Notes: generated by a model not told the origin, from the letters alone. DNA of 51,943 nt from Flammeovirgaceae bacterium (GCA_023251155.1 JAHEZH010000019.1:1-51943); one strand, 5' to 3'; positions 35,708-45,613 are shown, numbered from the stretch's first letter. Numbers and translations: made by a program.

Positions 35708-35781
35708 GTGGATGTAGTTCAGTTGGTTAGAATGCTAGATTGTGATTCTGGAGGTCGCGGGTTCGAGCCCCGTCATTCACC
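35708..35781 (+). tRNA. tRNA-His (anticodon GTG)
   Basis: A complete cloverleaf. The acceptor GTGGATG (35708-35714) pairs with CATTCAC (35774-35780) with one G-U pair. The anticodon stem CTAGA/TCTGG flanks loop TTGTGAT with GTG at 35742-35744, and the T loop is TTCGAGC. G at 35707 can supply the extra G(-1) opposite discriminator C at 35781, the identity mark of tRNA-His. The CCA end is not fully encoded. Confidence 0.96.
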
Positions 35782-35785
35782 CTTA

Positions 35786-35821
35786 AAAATCCCTGCCTTG
35801 TAAAGCAGGGATTTTTTGTTT
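35786..35821 (+). terminator. Terminator of the tRNA-His gene
   Basis: AAAATCCCTGC (35786-35796) pairs with GCAGGGATTTT (35805-35815), followed by T. Confidence 0.9.
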
Positions 35822-35949
35822 TATAACCCCTTTCCCGGCCTATTCTTTAAAACAGCGTTTCTAAAAGCGAGTTGGAGTTCAAATGGGATTTTTCGGGTTG
35901 CCCCTTTTTGACAAGAAAGCAGAAGTGCACCTAATTGGTACATACAGCG

Positions 35950-37290
35950 CTATTCACGATTGAATGATAATCGTTGCCCGGCCGGGCCTTCGATAATCTC
36001 TCCATTGCGATAAGCAAGGTGACCACTTACCCATGTGTGGGTAACTTTCGATTGAAACTGTTGACCTTCAAAAGGAGACCAGCCGCATTTGGCAAGTAGG
36101 TTATTCCTGGTCACTGTCCATGGTGAGTTCAGGTTTACTAAAGCCAAGTCAGCATAGTAGCCTTCACGAATAAATCCTCTCTTTTCAATCTGAAATAAGA
36201 TAGCCGGATGATGACTCATCTTTTGCACGATTTTTTCAATAGCCATTTGCCCGGTTTTAAAAAACTCAAGCATAGCAACTACGCTATGTTGAACAAGCGG
36301 GCCACCTGAAGGAGCTTTGAAGTAAGTGTTTTGTTTTTCTTCGATAGTATGGGGTGCATGGTCAGTGGCCACTACATCAATCACGTCATTCAGCACAGCA
36401 GCAAACACTGCTTTCTGATCCAATGACGTTTTGATGGCGGGGTTCCACTTGATGTTGGTCCCCAGGCGAGCGTAATCCGTGTCATTAAACCATAAGTGAT
36501 GCACACATGCTTCCGCAGTGATTTTCTTTTTTTCCAGTGGAAGTGCATTACTGAACAGGGTAGTCTCTTTGGCTGTAGATATATGCAATACATGAAGGCG
36601 TGTGCCATGCTTCTTGGCCAGGTCCACAGCAAACGAGGATGACTTGTAACAGGCTTCCTCACTTCGTATCAATGGATGATACGCTATGGGAATGTCTTCT
36701 CCATACTTCGCCCGAAACGTTTCGGTGTTTTTGCGGATAGTCGTTTCATCTTCGCAGTGCGTAGCGATAAGCCCCGGGAAGCGGGAGAAAAAACCATCCA
36801 GTGCATCTGCATTATCCACCAGTAAATTTCCGGTAGAAGAGCCCATGAAAATTTTAAGACCACATACCTGGCGAAGATCGGTCTTTAATACTTCTTCGAG
36901 ATTGTCATTTGATCCTCCTATAAAGAAAGAATAATTCGCCAATGAAGATTGGGATGCCATCCGGTACTTATCTTCCAGCAATTGCTGTGTATAAGCAGGT
37001 GGATTAGTGTTAGGCATTTCCATAAAGCTGGTCACACCTCCCGCTACAGCGGCACGTGATTCTGTATGGATAGTACCTTTATGTGTTAATCCGGGTTCGC
37101 GAAAATGGACCTGATCATCAATTGCTCCCGGCAATAACGATTGCCCTTTGGCATCAATGACCAGATCGGCCTGATGTGATTGCAGATCTTTTCCAATCTT
37201 TTCGATAAACTCGCCACGAATGAGCACATCGCCATCTTGAACCTTGCCTTCGTTGACTATCTTTGCGTTTAGAATTAAAGTAGTTTTCAT
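35950..37290 (-). CDS. pyrC: Dihydroorotase
   Basis: Third step of pyrimidine synthesis: ring closure of carbamoyl aspartate to dihydroorotate. The 446-residue protein belongs to the class I, PyrC/AllB-like amidohydrolases. It has metal ligands in DDQVHFREPG, His residues in IATHCEDE and RLHVLHIST, and the catalytic Asp in VVATDHAPHT. The C-terminal part has GYYADLALVNLNSPW. The start is ATG 37290 (MKTTLILNAK); the upstream in-frame Met residues would extend across the promoter box. Related hydantoinase-like enzymes are a lesser alternative. It is divergent from the helicase gene, with only 14 bp between start codons. Confidence 0.88.
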   Translation of the reverse strand: MKTTLILNAKIVNEGKVQDGDVLIRGEFIEKIGKDLQSHQADLVIDAKGQSLLPGAIDDQVHFREPGLTHKGTIHTESRAAVAGGVTSFMEMPNTNPPAYTQQLLEDKYRMASQSSLANYSFFIGGSNDNLEEVLKTDLRQVCGLKIFMGSSTGNLLVDNADALDGFFSRFPGLIATHCEDETTIRKNTETFRAKYGEDIPIAYHPLIRSEEACYKSSSFAVDLAKKHGTRLHVLHISTAKETTLFSNALPLEKKKITAEACVHHLWFNDTDYARLGTNIKWNPAIKTSLDQKAVFAAVLNDVIDVVATDHAPHTIEEKQNTYFKAPSGGPLVQHSVVAMLEFFKTGQMAIEKIVQKMSHHPAILFQIEKRGFIREGYYADLALVNLNSPWTVTRNNLLAKCGWSPFEGQQFQSKVTHTWVSGHLAYRNGEIIEGPAGQRLSFNRE

Positions 37291-37306
37291 CTCACGCAAA
37301 GATAGT
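37256..37306. promoter_or_regulatory. 12-bp inverted repeat with two facing -7 boxes (pyrC / helicase)
   Basis: ACTATCTTTGCG (37256-37267) is repeated in perfect reverse complement at 37295-37306, 27 bp apart. Each arm contains TATCTTTG. The plus-strand copy (37258-37265) points at the helicase start 39 bases away. The minus-strand copy (37304-37297) points at pyrC, 6 bases away. The left arm lies inside pyrC codons 8-12. It may be a pair of overlapping promoters or a regulator-binding dyad. Confidence 0.6.
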
Positions 37307-38564
37307 GGAATCAGCATCATCATGGACCGACCTCAAGCTTAATCCGCAGCTGCTGCGCGCAATTGAAGACGCTGGCTTTGGCCCGCCTACCGAAATTCAG
37401 CAAAAAGGAATTCCGCTCATTCATGGCGGGCAGCATGTAATTGGCATCGCACAGACCGGTACCGGAAAGACCGCTGCGTACCTGCTTCCGCTATTAGTAA
37501 AAGTAAAATATGCACAGGGCACTGAACCGCGTGCGTTAATTCTGGTACCCACGAAAGAACTGGTGGTGCAGGTGCTGGATCATGCAACTCGGTTATCCAA
37601 ATACACGGACTTGCGTATGGTTGCAATCTATGGTGGTGTAGGACCAAAAACGCAGATTGAAGCATTGAATAAAGGAGTGGATGTGATTATCGCCACACCG
37701 GGCCGCTTCCTTGAATTGTACCAGCGCAATGAAATCCCAGTAAAGCAGATTAAGACACTGGTGCTGGATGAAGCTGATCGTATGATGGAAATGGGCTTTT
37801 TGCACCAGTTGAAAAAAATTCAGGAAGTGATTCCCTCCAAAAGGCAGAACTTGTTGTTCTCGGCTACCTTCTCCGAAAAAGTAGAACGCCTGTCGAACGA
37901 CTTTCTTGAGTTTCCGGTGAAGCTGGAGGTGAGTGCGCCATCCACGCCCGCTGCGAAGGTAGAGCAGATGCTGTATCATGTTCCCAACCGGATGACCAAG
38001 ATCAGCCTTGTGTCTTTCCTGTTACAGGATACTAACACATTCAATCGCGTCATCATTTTTACGCGCACCAAGGAAGTGGCGAATAATCTGGCGAATTATC
38101 TTGATCGCAAAGGACTTGGTCCGGTGCGTGCCATTCATTCCAACAAAGGCCAGAATACACGCATCAATGCGATGAATGAATTTAAAGAAGGCCATCTGCG
38201 CATTCTTGTTTCTACGGATGTATCGGCACGAGGTATCGATGTAGTGAAAGTGTCGCATGTGATCAATTTTGATGTGCCTATTTTATATGAAGATTACGTG
38301 CACCGTATAGGTCGCACGGGGCGTGCCTTTCAGGAAGGCAAAGCGATCACGCTGGTGACCCACTCAGAGGAATATCATATTGCAAATATTGAAAAGCTCA
38401 TCCGGGAAAAAATTCCGGTAATGAAATTTCCTTCCATTATTCCTATCGAAAAAGATTTGCCCGGTGAGGCTCAGGAGATGGCAAAAGCGATTGACTTACA
38501 GAAGCGAAGAGAAGATCCTGATTTCAAAGGGGCTTTCCATGAGCGCCAGAGAAAACGGAAATAA
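37305..38564 (+). CDS. DEAD-box RNA helicase
   Basis: ATP-dependent RNA helicase of 419 residues, RhlE-like in size and motif order. It shows the Q motif FGPPTEIQQKGIP, Walker A AQTGTGKTAA, PTKEL, TPGR, DEAD in LDEADRMMEMG, SAT in LLFSATFS, and the second domain with STDVSARGID and HRIGRTGRA. A short basic tail ends in RQRKRK. Likely roles are ribosome assembly or RNA turnover. The start is GTG 37305; no ATG lies in frame nearby. The start codon overlaps the right arm of the inverted repeat shared with pyrC. Confidence 0.93.
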   Translation: MESASSWTDLKLNPQLLRAIEDAGFGPPTEIQQKGIPLIHGGQHVIGIAQTGTGKTAAYLLPLLVKVKYAQGTEPRALILVPTKELVVQVLDHATRLSKYTDLRMVAIYGGVGPKTQIEALNKGVDVIIATPGRFLELYQRNEIPVKQIKTLVLDEADRMMEMGFLHQLKKIQEVIPSKRQNLLFSATFSEKVERLSNDFLEFPVKLEVSAPSTPAAKVEQMLYHVPNRMTKISLVSFLLQDTNTFNRVIIFTRTKEVANNLANYLDRKGLGPVRAIHSNKGQNTRINAMNEFKEGHLRILVSTDVSARGIDVVKVSHVINFDVPILYEDYVHRIGRTGRAFQEGKAITLVTHSEEYHIANIEKLIREKIPVMKFPSIIPIEKDLPGEAQEMAKAIDLQKRREDPDFKGAFHERQRKRK

Positions 38565-38716
38565 AAAAGTACTGATTTCCGGGGCTGATTTAAAACTATT
38601 TCCCTCTCGTAATGATCTTACTAAGAGAAGGAGTACGAAAAATCCATTTTCCCTGTTTTTACTTTCCCATTTTATCACCTCTTGTGCCAATTTTTAAAAA
38701 TCGTAAATTGAAATAG

Positions 38717-39823
38717 ATGTTGCGATTTGTACTCCTGCTTACGATAGTTGTTTTTTCTTTTTCGGGTTACGCTCAGGTTCCTAATAATCAAATCAGTCAG
38801 CGCTATCATCTTGGTGTGGATGATGTGCCGGTTTCGTCCACGACCACCCACTCATCGGTAGAATGGCAATGCATTAACAAATCACTGACTAACCGCTGCC
38901 TTGTTTATCACAACGATCAATGGTTTTCATTTACGGTAGCCAAAAGCGGACTGTACTATATCAATTTGTCTGCACAAACCTGTAGTAAGAAACTGGGTAC
39001 TCAGCTGATACTTATTGAGGGCAATCCCTGCGAGGTGAAAACGTATCGCATCCGAAAATGCATCTCCAGGCTTCCGCGTGAGGATTCGTTTATCAGGGCA
39101 GACTCACTCCAAGCGGGTGTCACGTATCTTATTAATATCGATGGATTTCTCGGTGACGAATGTGACTTCGCTATACAGGTCAGTACCAAGCCAGCGGGTT
39201 TTCCTCTTGTTGCACCAATAGCGGCCAAGGATACCGTTCATGTGAAAAAGGAATTAAAGAAAGAAATAGCAAAACTTACCTGGTTTATAGAAGATGAAAA
39301 AGCGCCAGGCATTCGTGGGTTTAAAGTTCTTCGCTCTTCTGTTAACGACGTAAAAGCAAAACTGGTGAATGAACAGCCCATACGAAGAAATACGTACGGA
39401 GCTTATGAATTACGGTATATGCTTACCGACACCTTGCCCGGTCCGGGAGTTTACAGTTTTAAAATCTTCGGTGAGCAGATTGACTCGGATGAGTTGGTGT
39501 TATTGGCGACTGAGTATGCGCGATATGATGTGAAGGTACCTGTGGCGATGCAACCAATTCAACGGGAACTGATACTGACTTTAAATTATGAAGAAGGTAC
39601 TCCTTTTAAGATAATGGTGATTGATCCGAACACTTCTGCAGAGCTGTATAAGCACCAGCAGCGATTTGAAGCTGGCCGGGATCGTGATTTTAAGATTGAT
39701 TTGGGTACTTATATCGATAAGGGGAAGAAGGAATTTATGATCATCATTTCAGATTTTAGTACACGGGGATCGAAAGAGTTTTTCTATACACTGGATGCAA
39801 AAGGTAAGCTGGTAAGGCAATAA
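38717..39823 (+). CDS. Secreted protein of unknown function with beta-sandwich domains
   Basis: A 368-residue protein with a signal peptide (LLLTIVVFSFSGYAQ, cut after about residue 19). Residues about 30-160 resemble the beta-sandwich domain common in Bacteroidota secreted proteins. That region has WFSFTVAKSGLYYINLSAQT, paired Cys residues, and VTYLINIDGFLGDECDFAIQ ending the domain. Residues 190-365 form two further beta-rich parts (FKVLRSSVNDVKAKLVNEQ, then FKIMVIDPNTSAELYKHQQR). No type IX C-terminal sorting domain is evident at the end (KLVRQ), so it may stay in the periplasm or outer membrane. No enzyme motif is visible. Confidence 0.7.
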   Translation: MLRFVLLLTIVVFSFSGYAQVPNNQISQRYHLGVDDVPVSSTTTHSSVEWQCINKSLTNRCLVYHNDQWFSFTVAKSGLYYINLSAQTCSKKLGTQLILIEGNPCEVKTYRIRKCISRLPREDSFIRADSLQAGVTYLINIDGFLGDECDFAIQVSTKPAGFPLVAPIAAKDTVHVKKELKKEIAKLTWFIEDEKAPGIRGFKVLRSSVNDVKAKLVNEQPIRRNTYGAYELRYMLTDTLPGPGVYSFKIFGEQIDSDELVLLATEYARYDVKVPVAMQPIQRELILTLNYEEGTPFKIMVIDPNTSAELYKHQQRFEAGRDRDFKIDLGTYIDKGKKEFMIIISDFSTRGSKEFFYTLDAKGKLVRQ

Positions 39824-39892
39824 GTATAGTTTCTTGGTTCCCATCCGGCCTGGCATTGTTAATAAGAAAAGTAAGGTGCTGTCGCAATAATA

Positions 39893-39924
39893 AAAAGGTG
39901 TGAGATGAAATTCTCACACCTTTT
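39893..39924. terminator. Bidirectional terminator between the secreted protein gene and rho
   Basis: A perfect 13-bp stem (39893-39905 with 39912-39924) around a TGAAAT loop, with A-run and T-run on the two sides. Confidence 0.92.
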
Positions 39925-39958
39925 AAATTTATAAACCTGTAAAGTTTATTGTCTTTTT

Positions 39959-41602
39959 TTATCCGTTCATGGATACCAGGAATTCTTCGTTGTTGCGTGT
40001 CCCCTTCATTTTGCTTTGCAGGAATTCCATGGCTTCTACCGAGTTCATATCGCTCATGAACTTGCGCAGGATCCATACACGTGCCAGCTCGTCTTCCTTC
40101 ATGAGCAGGTCTTCACGTCTGGTGCCTGATGCAGGTACATCGATAGCCGGATATACTCTTCGGTTCGATAGTTTACGATCCAACTGCAATTCCATGTTAC
40201 CTGTTCCTTTGAATTCTTCGAAGATTACTTCATCCATCTTAGAGCCGGTATCGATCAATGCAGTAGCGATAATTGTTAATGATCCGCCATTTTCAATTTT
40301 GCGGGCTGCACCAAAGAAACGTTTTGGTTTCTGAAGAGCATTCGCATCCACACCACCGGAAAGAATCTTGCCTGAAGATGGAACGACTGTATTGTAGGCA
40401 CGTGCCAGGCGAGTGATGGAATCCAGCAGGATGACCACATCATGTCCGCACTCGACCATGCGTTTTGCTTTTTCCAAGACGATAGAAGCAACTTTTACGT
40501 GGCGTTCCGCTTGTTCATCAAATGTAGAGGCAATGACTTCGGCATTTACACTGCGCGCCATGTCAGTAACTTCTTCCGGACGTTCATCGATCAGTAAGAC
40601 CAAGAGATAAACTTCAGGGTGATTTTGTGCGATAGCGTTGGCGATGTTTTTCAGCAATACCGTTTTACCTGTTTTAGGCTGAGCCACAATCATACCACGC
40701 TGTCCTTTACCAATGGGTGAGAACAAATCGAGAATACGTGTAGACATGTTGTCGTGCGTAGTGCTCAATTTCAGTTTCTCGTCTGGGAAAAGCGGAGTGA
40801 GGTATTCGAAAGCAACACGGTCACGAATTTCGTCTGTAGTTTTTCCGTTGATGGTTTCTACTTTAAGAAGAGCAAAATATTTTTCGCCTTCTTTGGGCGG
40901 ACGAATCTGTCCTTTCACCGTGTCACCGGTTTTCAGACCAAGCAATTTGATCTGAGAGGGAGAGACATAAATGTCATCCGGGCTGGCGAGGTAGTTATAA
41001 TCAGATGAACGAAGAAAGCCGTATCCATCCTGCATGATTTCGAGCACACCTTCGTTGGAAACAACGCCATCAAAATCCTTGATGTTGTTTTCTTTCTTGG
41101 GATGATTAGGCTGGCGGAAGTTTTCCCGGTCTTCACGACCTTCTCTTTGTTCGCGCGGCTCGCGGTGCTCTCTTTCTTTGACTTGTGGACCTTCTGAGCG
41201 AACCGGATTTTCGAATGGAAGAGGCGGTGTTTTTTCTGCCGTTTCCTCAAATACATTGGGAGGAGTGGCATTATCAATATCCAGGGAGCTCAATGAATTC
41301 ATCAGTTCCTGTGGAGCTTGTTCTTTTTCATCTTCTTTGATAGGAGGCGCAGGAGTATCCGCAACAGGGGCTACATTTTCTCTTCTGCGTGGACGCATTT
41401 TGCGTTCTGTTTCTACACCTTCTGCCGCGGGAGCAGCTTTCTTTGCCGGTGCAGCAGCAGGCGGATTAACAGCTTGTTCATCAAGGATTTTGTAGACAAG
41501 TTCCTGTTTTCCGAGTTTCTTGGCATTCTTAATGCCCATGCTTTCAGCAAGGTCTTTCAGCTCTGAAAGAAGTTTGACATTCAGGTCGTCAATAGTGTAC
41601 AT
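39959..41602 (-). CDS. rho: Transcription termination factor Rho
   Basis: Hexameric RNA-dependent ATPase that ends transcription. The 547 residues have an N-terminal Rho_N helical domain (1-43). A long disordered Pro/Ala- and Arg/Glu-rich insert (about 44-175, with [17 protein letters not shown]) follows. Next is the cold-shock RNA-binding domain (176-250, [20 protein letters not shown]). The ATPase has Walker [13 protein letters not shown], Walker [17 protein letters not shown] and the Q/R loops. E. coli Rho has 419 residues; the difference is mostly the insert, a feature of many Bacteroidota Rho proteins. A leader of about 200 nt precedes it. Confidence 0.96.
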   Translation of the reverse strand: MYTIDDLNVKLLSELKDLAESMGIKNAKKLGKQELVYKILDEQAVNPPAAAPAKKAAPAAEGVETERKMRPRRRENVAPVADTPAPPIKEDEKEQAPQELMNSLSSLDIDNATPPNVFEETAEKTPPLPFENPVRSEGPQVKEREHREPREQREGREDRENFRQPNHPKKENNIKDFDGVVSNEGVLEIMQDGYGFLRSSDYNYLASPDDIYVSPSQIKLLGLKTGDTVKGQIRPPKEGEKYFALLKVETINGKTTDEIRDRVAFEYLTPLFPDEKLKLSTTHDNMSTRILDLFSPIGKGQRGMIVAQPKTGKTVLLKNIANAIAQNHPEVYLLVLLIDERPEEVTDMARSVNAEVIASTFDEQAERHVKVASIVLEKAKRMVECGHDVVILLDSITRLARAYNTVVPSSGKILSGGVDANALQKPKRFFGAARKIENGGSLTIIATALIDTGSKMDEVIFEEFKGTGNMELQLDRKLSNRRVYPAIDVPASGTRREDLLMKEDELARVWILRKFMSDMNSVEAMEFLQSKMKGTRNNEEFLVSMNG

Positions 41603-41822
41603 GAAGTTTGAAAAATTGAATTAGTTAGAAGGAATTAAAAATGATATGTATGTAGTAAATGCATACGCTGAAGAAATTCAGCATAAATGTTTGAACCATG
41701 AACAAGTCTTAATGAATCAATCAGGAAGCTAGTAAAGTACTGGGTTTTTTATCTATTCAGAAGGCCTGAAAGGCCGAATTGATTATGCAAGTATAGAGCA
41801 AAAATGATTATTATCAAATGTA
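41603..41822 (-). promoter_or_regulatory. Long leader of rho with candidate promoter
   Basis: On the minus strand TACATTTG (41822-41815) fits the -7 consensus and would give a leader of about 205 nt. The leader contains a 6-bp stem GCTGAA/TTCAGC (41667-41672 with 41677-41682) and a GGCC stem near 41763-41775. Rho often controls its own leader in other bacteria; that role here is an inference. Confidence 0.45.
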
Positions 41823-41850
41823 TAACCGAAAAAATGTGCCTGTGGTTCAG

Positions 41851-41858
41851 TAATTTTG
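41851..41858 (+). promoter_or_regulatory. Candidate -7 box for serS
   Basis: TAATTTTG matches the consensus, 22 bases before the serS ATG, and is divergent from the rho promoter box. Confidence 0.6.
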
Positions 41859-41880
41859 AAGCTTTAAAAAAACAGACGTA

Positions 41881-43155
41881 ATGCTACAGGTAAATGTTAT
41901 TCGCGAGCAGAGAGAAAAAGTGTTGGAGGGTTTGAAGAAACGGTATTTAAAAGATGCTGAAGAACTCGTTGACAAGGTAATTGAAACTGACAAAGTAAGA
42001 AGAGAGACTCAACAACAAGTCGATCTGCTTAAGGCCAAATCAAATACAGATTCGAAGAAAATCGGAGAACTGATGAAAAGCGGTAGAGCAGATGAAGCAC
42101 AAAGTCTTCGTGCCGCCGTAGCCGCCGATAAAGATCAGATTAAAAACCTGGAAGGTACGTTAGAAGAAGCTGAGAAAAATCTTCAACAGTTTTTGTATAA
42201 AATCCCCAATGTGCCAGCGGAAAAAGTGCCGGCAGGAAGAGGTGCAGATGATAATCTCAATGTGTATGAGCATGGTACTGTGCCGACATTACATGCCGAT
42301 GCCCAGCCGCATTGGGAACTGATCAAAAAATACGACATCATTGATTTTGATTTGGGGAATAAAATTGCCGGTGCGGGTTTTCCTGTTTATAAAGGAAAGG
42401 GAGCAAAGCTTCAACGTGCACTCATCAACTTCTTTTTAGATGAAGCGGAGAAAGCCGGTTATAAAGAAATACAGCCGCCTATCGTGGTGAACGAAGCAAG
42501 TGGTTATGGCACTGGCCAGTTACCGGATAAAGAAGGGCAGATGTATTTCATCGGTGAAGATGGTTTGTACATGATCCCAACAGCCGAAGTGCCGATTACT
42601 AACCTGTATCGCGATGTGATATTGAGTGATGATGAATTACCAGTAAAGAACACCGGTTACACTCCCTGCTTTCGCAGAGAAGCAGGAAGCTGGGGTGCGC
42701 ACGTGCGTGGATTGAATCGCCTTCACCAGTTTGATAAAGTAGAACTGGTCCAAATCTGCAAGGCAGAAGATTCCTATGAGACATTGGAGGTGATGACCAA
42801 TCATGTACAAAGTCTATTGGAGAAACTGGAATTGCCGTATCGCAAACTTTTACTCTGTGGTGGCGATATGGGTTTCAACTCTGCCATGACTTATGATCTT
42901 GAAGTATTCTCAGCGGCACAGCAACGCTGGCTGGAAGTAAGTTCTGTAAGTAATTTTGAAACCTTTCAGGCCAATCGTCTCAAGCTTCGCAACAAAAACA
43001 AAGAAGGAAAAACACAATTACTGCACACGCTGAATGGAAGTGCATTAGCATTACCACGAATTGTGGCTGCTATTCTCGAAAATAATCAAACTCCGGAAGG
43101 TGTGCGCATTCCTAAAGTGCTGGTGCCTTATACTCGTTTTGATCTGATCAGTTAA
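41881..43155 (+). CDS. serS: Seryl-tRNA synthetase
   Basis: Class II synthetase that charges tRNA-Ser (and tRNA-Sec where present). The 424 residues have the N-terminal long antiparallel coiled coil (about 30-105) that grips the tRNA. The catalytic core has motif 2 FRREAGSWGAHVRGLNRLHQ F and motif 3 LNGSALALPRIVAAILE. The serine-binding TAEVPITN and the dimer motif 1 region are also present. Length is normal. It is transcribed alone; tex follows after 130 bp with its own -7 box. Confidence 0.97.
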   Translation: MLQVNVIREQREKVLEGLKKRYLKDAEELVDKVIETDKVRRETQQQVDLLKAKSNTDSKKIGELMKSGRADEAQSLRAAVAADKDQIKNLEGTLEEAEKNLQQFLYKIPNVPAEKVPAGRGADDNLNVYEHGTVPTLHADAQPHWELIKKYDIIDFDLGNKIAGAGFPVYKGKGAKLQRALINFFLDEAEKAGYKEIQPPIVVNEASGYGTGQLPDKEGQMYFIGEDGLYMIPTAEVPITNLYRDVILSDDELPVKNTGYTPCFRREAGSWGAHVRGLNRLHQFDKVELVQICKAEDSYETLEVMTNHVQSLLEKLELPYRKLLLCGGDMGFNSAMTYDLEVFSAAQQRWLEVSSVSNFETFQANRLKLRNKNKEGKTQLLHTLNGSALALPRIVAAILENNQTPEGVRIPKVLVPYTRFDLIS

Positions 43156-43256
43156 TCGTCGTTCGTTAAAAGTGAAACAGGTAAATATCCAAAAACCGTT
43201 AACACACCTCGATTAACTTTTCCTTGATTAACGTTTAACAAATAACAGACAACACC

Positions 43257-43264
43257 TATTTTTG
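43257..43264 (+). promoter_or_regulatory. Candidate -7 box for tex
   Basis: TATTTTTG matches TAnnTTTG, 21 bases before the ATG at 43286. Confidence 0.6.
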
Positions 43265-43285
43265 CCTCCCTTATTTTATTAAGAT

Positions 43286-45595
43286 ATGAACGAACAGCTG
43301 GTACGCTATACTGAGCAAATTGCAAAAGAGCTTCAACTTCCGCTAAAAGGCGTGAAAGCGGTGGCTGAGCTATTGGCCGAAGGATCGACCATTCCATTTA
43401 TTGCACGTTACCGCAAAGAATTGACGGGTAGTATGGACGAAGTGATGATTGCCAATATCCGTGATCGCGTAGAGCAACTGACGGAGATGGACAAGCGCAG
43501 AGAAACGATTCTTACGACCATTGAAAAACAAGGTAAGCTTACGCCTGATTTGTTGTCGTCCATCATTGGCGCTAGTTCACTTGCGGAGCTGGAGGACATT
43601 TATCTTCCGTATAAACCAAAAAGAAAAACAAGAGCAAGCATTGCGCGCGAGAAAGGACTGGAGCCATTGGCACAGCAGCTTTTCGAGCAAAGCAAGCTGG
43701 ATATTGCCGCTACGGCGAAATCCTTTGTCAATGCGGCAAAAGAAGTAAACAACGAAGAGGAAGCACTAGCCGGAGCACGTGATATCATTGCCGAATGGGT
43801 AAGTGAAAACGTAGAGACACGTAAAACGTTGCGTGATCTTTTCTGGAAAGAAGGTGTGGTGGAGTCGAAAGTGATCAAAGGCAAAGAGAGTGAAGTGAAA
43901 TACAAAGATTACTTCGAATGGAAAGAGCCTGTGGCTAAAACTCCTTCGCACCGATTGCTGGCCATGCGCAGAGGGGAGAAGGAAGGGATATTGATGCTGG
44001 ATATTTATCCTCCGGAAGAAGATTGTATCTATCAGGTAGAAAGACAATACATTACTCAGCAAAACGATGCCGCTGACCAGGTGAAACTGGCCATTAAAGA
44101 TAGTTACAAGCGCTTGCTGCGTCCGTCACTGGAGACCGAAGTGCGAATGGAAACCAAGATGAAAGCGGATGAAGAAGCAATCAAAGTGTTTTCTTCAAAC
44201 CTGAAAGAATTGCTATTAGCGGCTCCGCTCGGACAAAAGCGAGTGCTTGCATTGGATCCGGGTTTCCGCTCAGGCTGTAAGGTAGTTTGCCTGGATGCGC
44301 AGGGCCAGCTGGTACATCATGATGTGATCTACCCGCATGAGCCACAACGTGAAACGGTGAAATCAGCCGCATTGATTATTTCACTTTGCGAAAAATATAA
44401 GATCGAAGCGATTGCCATTGGAAATGGTACTGCAAGCCGCGAGACTGAAAGTTTTGTGAAGAGCATCGGCCTGAAGAATAGCATCCTTATTGTGATGGTG
44501 AATGAAAGCGGGGCTTCAGTTTACTCTGCATCCGATGTGGCACGCGAAGAGTTTCCGGATAAAGATGTAACCGTGCGGGGTGCTGTTTCGATCGGAAGAA
44601 GATTGACCGATCCGTTGGCGGAGTTGGTAAAGATCGATCCCAAATCAATCGGTGTTGGTCAGTATCAGCACGATGTAGATCAGATCAAACTGAAGCAAGG
44701 TTTGGACGATGTTGTGATCAGTTGTGTGAACTCGGTAGGGGTTGAAGTAAACACCGCAAGCAAAGAGTTGCTTTCTTACGTATCCGGATTAAGCCCTGCA
44801 CTGGCGAAGAACATTGTAGAGTACCGTAATCAAAACGGTCCTTTTAAAACGCGTAAGGCATTAATGGAAGTGCCACGCTTGGGTGAAAAAGTATTTGAAC
44901 AGGCAGCAGGATTCCTTCGCATACATGAAGCAGAAAATCCACTGGATGCAAGTGCTGTACACCCGGAAAGTTATGCGGTTGTAAAACAAATGGCCGATGA
45001 CCTGAATTGCAGCGTAAAAGAACTGATGAGCAGTGGTGAACTGCGCAGACAACTCGACCTTAAAAAGTATGTAACGGAGAAAACGGGTTTACCTACGCTT
45101 ACAGATATTGTAGCCGAGTTGGAAAAACCAGGACGCGATCCGCGCAGTACGTTTGAAGTATTTAGTTTTACAGAAGGCGTAAACACCATTGCCGATCTGA
45201 AGCTGGGCGCAAAGCTACCCGGTATTGTTACTAACGTAACCAACTTCGGCGCGTTTATTGATATTGGTGTGCATCAGGATGGATTGGTTCACATCAGTCA
45301 CTTGTCGGATAAGTTTGTGAAAGACCCCAAAGAGGTGGTGGCCGTACAGCAGAAAGTAATGGTTACCGTGGTTGAAGTAGATGTTCCGCGTAAGCGTATC
45401 GGCTTATCGATGAAGTCAGATCCATTTGCGGAAATGCCTCAACCCGCTGCCAAGCACACAGGAGGGAACGCCAATAACCGCTCAGGCAATAAACCTGCTT
45501 TCAAAAGCAATGATCGTAACCGGGAGAAGCCAAAAGAAAAAGAAGCAAGCATGGAAGAGAAGCTGGCCATGCTGATGAATAAGTTTAAGAAGTAA
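43286..45595 (+). CDS. Tex family S1 RNA-binding transcription accessory protein
   Basis: A 769-residue nucleic-acid-binding protein related to eukaryotic Spt6. It has the helical Tex N-terminal domain (GSTIPFIARYRKELTGSMDE), the YqgF-like RNase H fold (VLALDPGFRSGCKVVCLD) and helix-hairpin-helix motifs (LSPALAKNIVEYRNQNGPFK). The S1 domain covers about 650-720 (GIVTNVTNFGAFIDIGVHQD GLVHISHLSDKFV). A basic, Asn-rich linker and a short helical end follow. Roles in transcription and rRNA quality control are known for relatives. A strong terminator follows. Confidence 0.95.
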   Translation: MNEQLVRYTEQIAKELQLPLKGVKAVAELLAEGSTIPFIARYRKELTGSMDEVMIANIRDRVEQLTEMDKRRETILTTIEKQGKLTPDLLSSIIGASSLAELEDIYLPYKPKRKTRASIAREKGLEPLAQQLFEQSKLDIAATAKSFVNAAKEVNNEEEALAGARDIIAEWVSENVETRKTLRDLFWKEGVVESKVIKGKESEVKYKDYFEWKEPVAKTPSHRLLAMRRGEKEGILMLDIYPPEEDCIYQVERQYITQQNDAADQVKLAIKDSYKRLLRPSLETEVRMETKMKADEEAIKVFSSNLKELLLAAPLGQKRVLALDPGFRSGCKVVCLDAQGQLVHHDVIYPHEPQRETVKSAALIISLCEKYKIEAIAIGNGTASRETESFVKSIGLKNSILIVMVNESGASVYSASDVAREEFPDKDVTVRGAVSIGRRLTDPLAELVKIDPKSIGVGQYQHDVDQIKLKQGLDDVVISCVNSVGVEVNTASKELLSYVSGLSPALAKNIVEYRNQNGPFKTRKALMEVPRLGEKVFEQAAGFLRIHEAENPLDASAVHPESYAVVKQMADDLNCSVKELMSSGELRRQLDLKKYVTEKTGLPTLTDIVAELEKPGRDPRSTFEVFSFTEGVNTIADLKLGAKLPGIVTNVTNFGAFIDIGVHQDGLVHISHLSDKFVKDPKEVVAVQQKVMVTVVEVDVPRKRIGLSMKSDPFAEMPQPAAKHTGGNANNRSGNKPAFKSNDRNREKPKEKEASMEEKLAMLMNKFKK

Positions 45596-45613
45596 TTCCT
45601 TTCAAAGGAAAAC

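Noticed and set aside
38464..38697. A 77-codon frame over the end of the helicase gene
   Set aside because: It overlaps the helicase in another frame, has no promoter or recognised domain, and its composition is that of a shadow frame.
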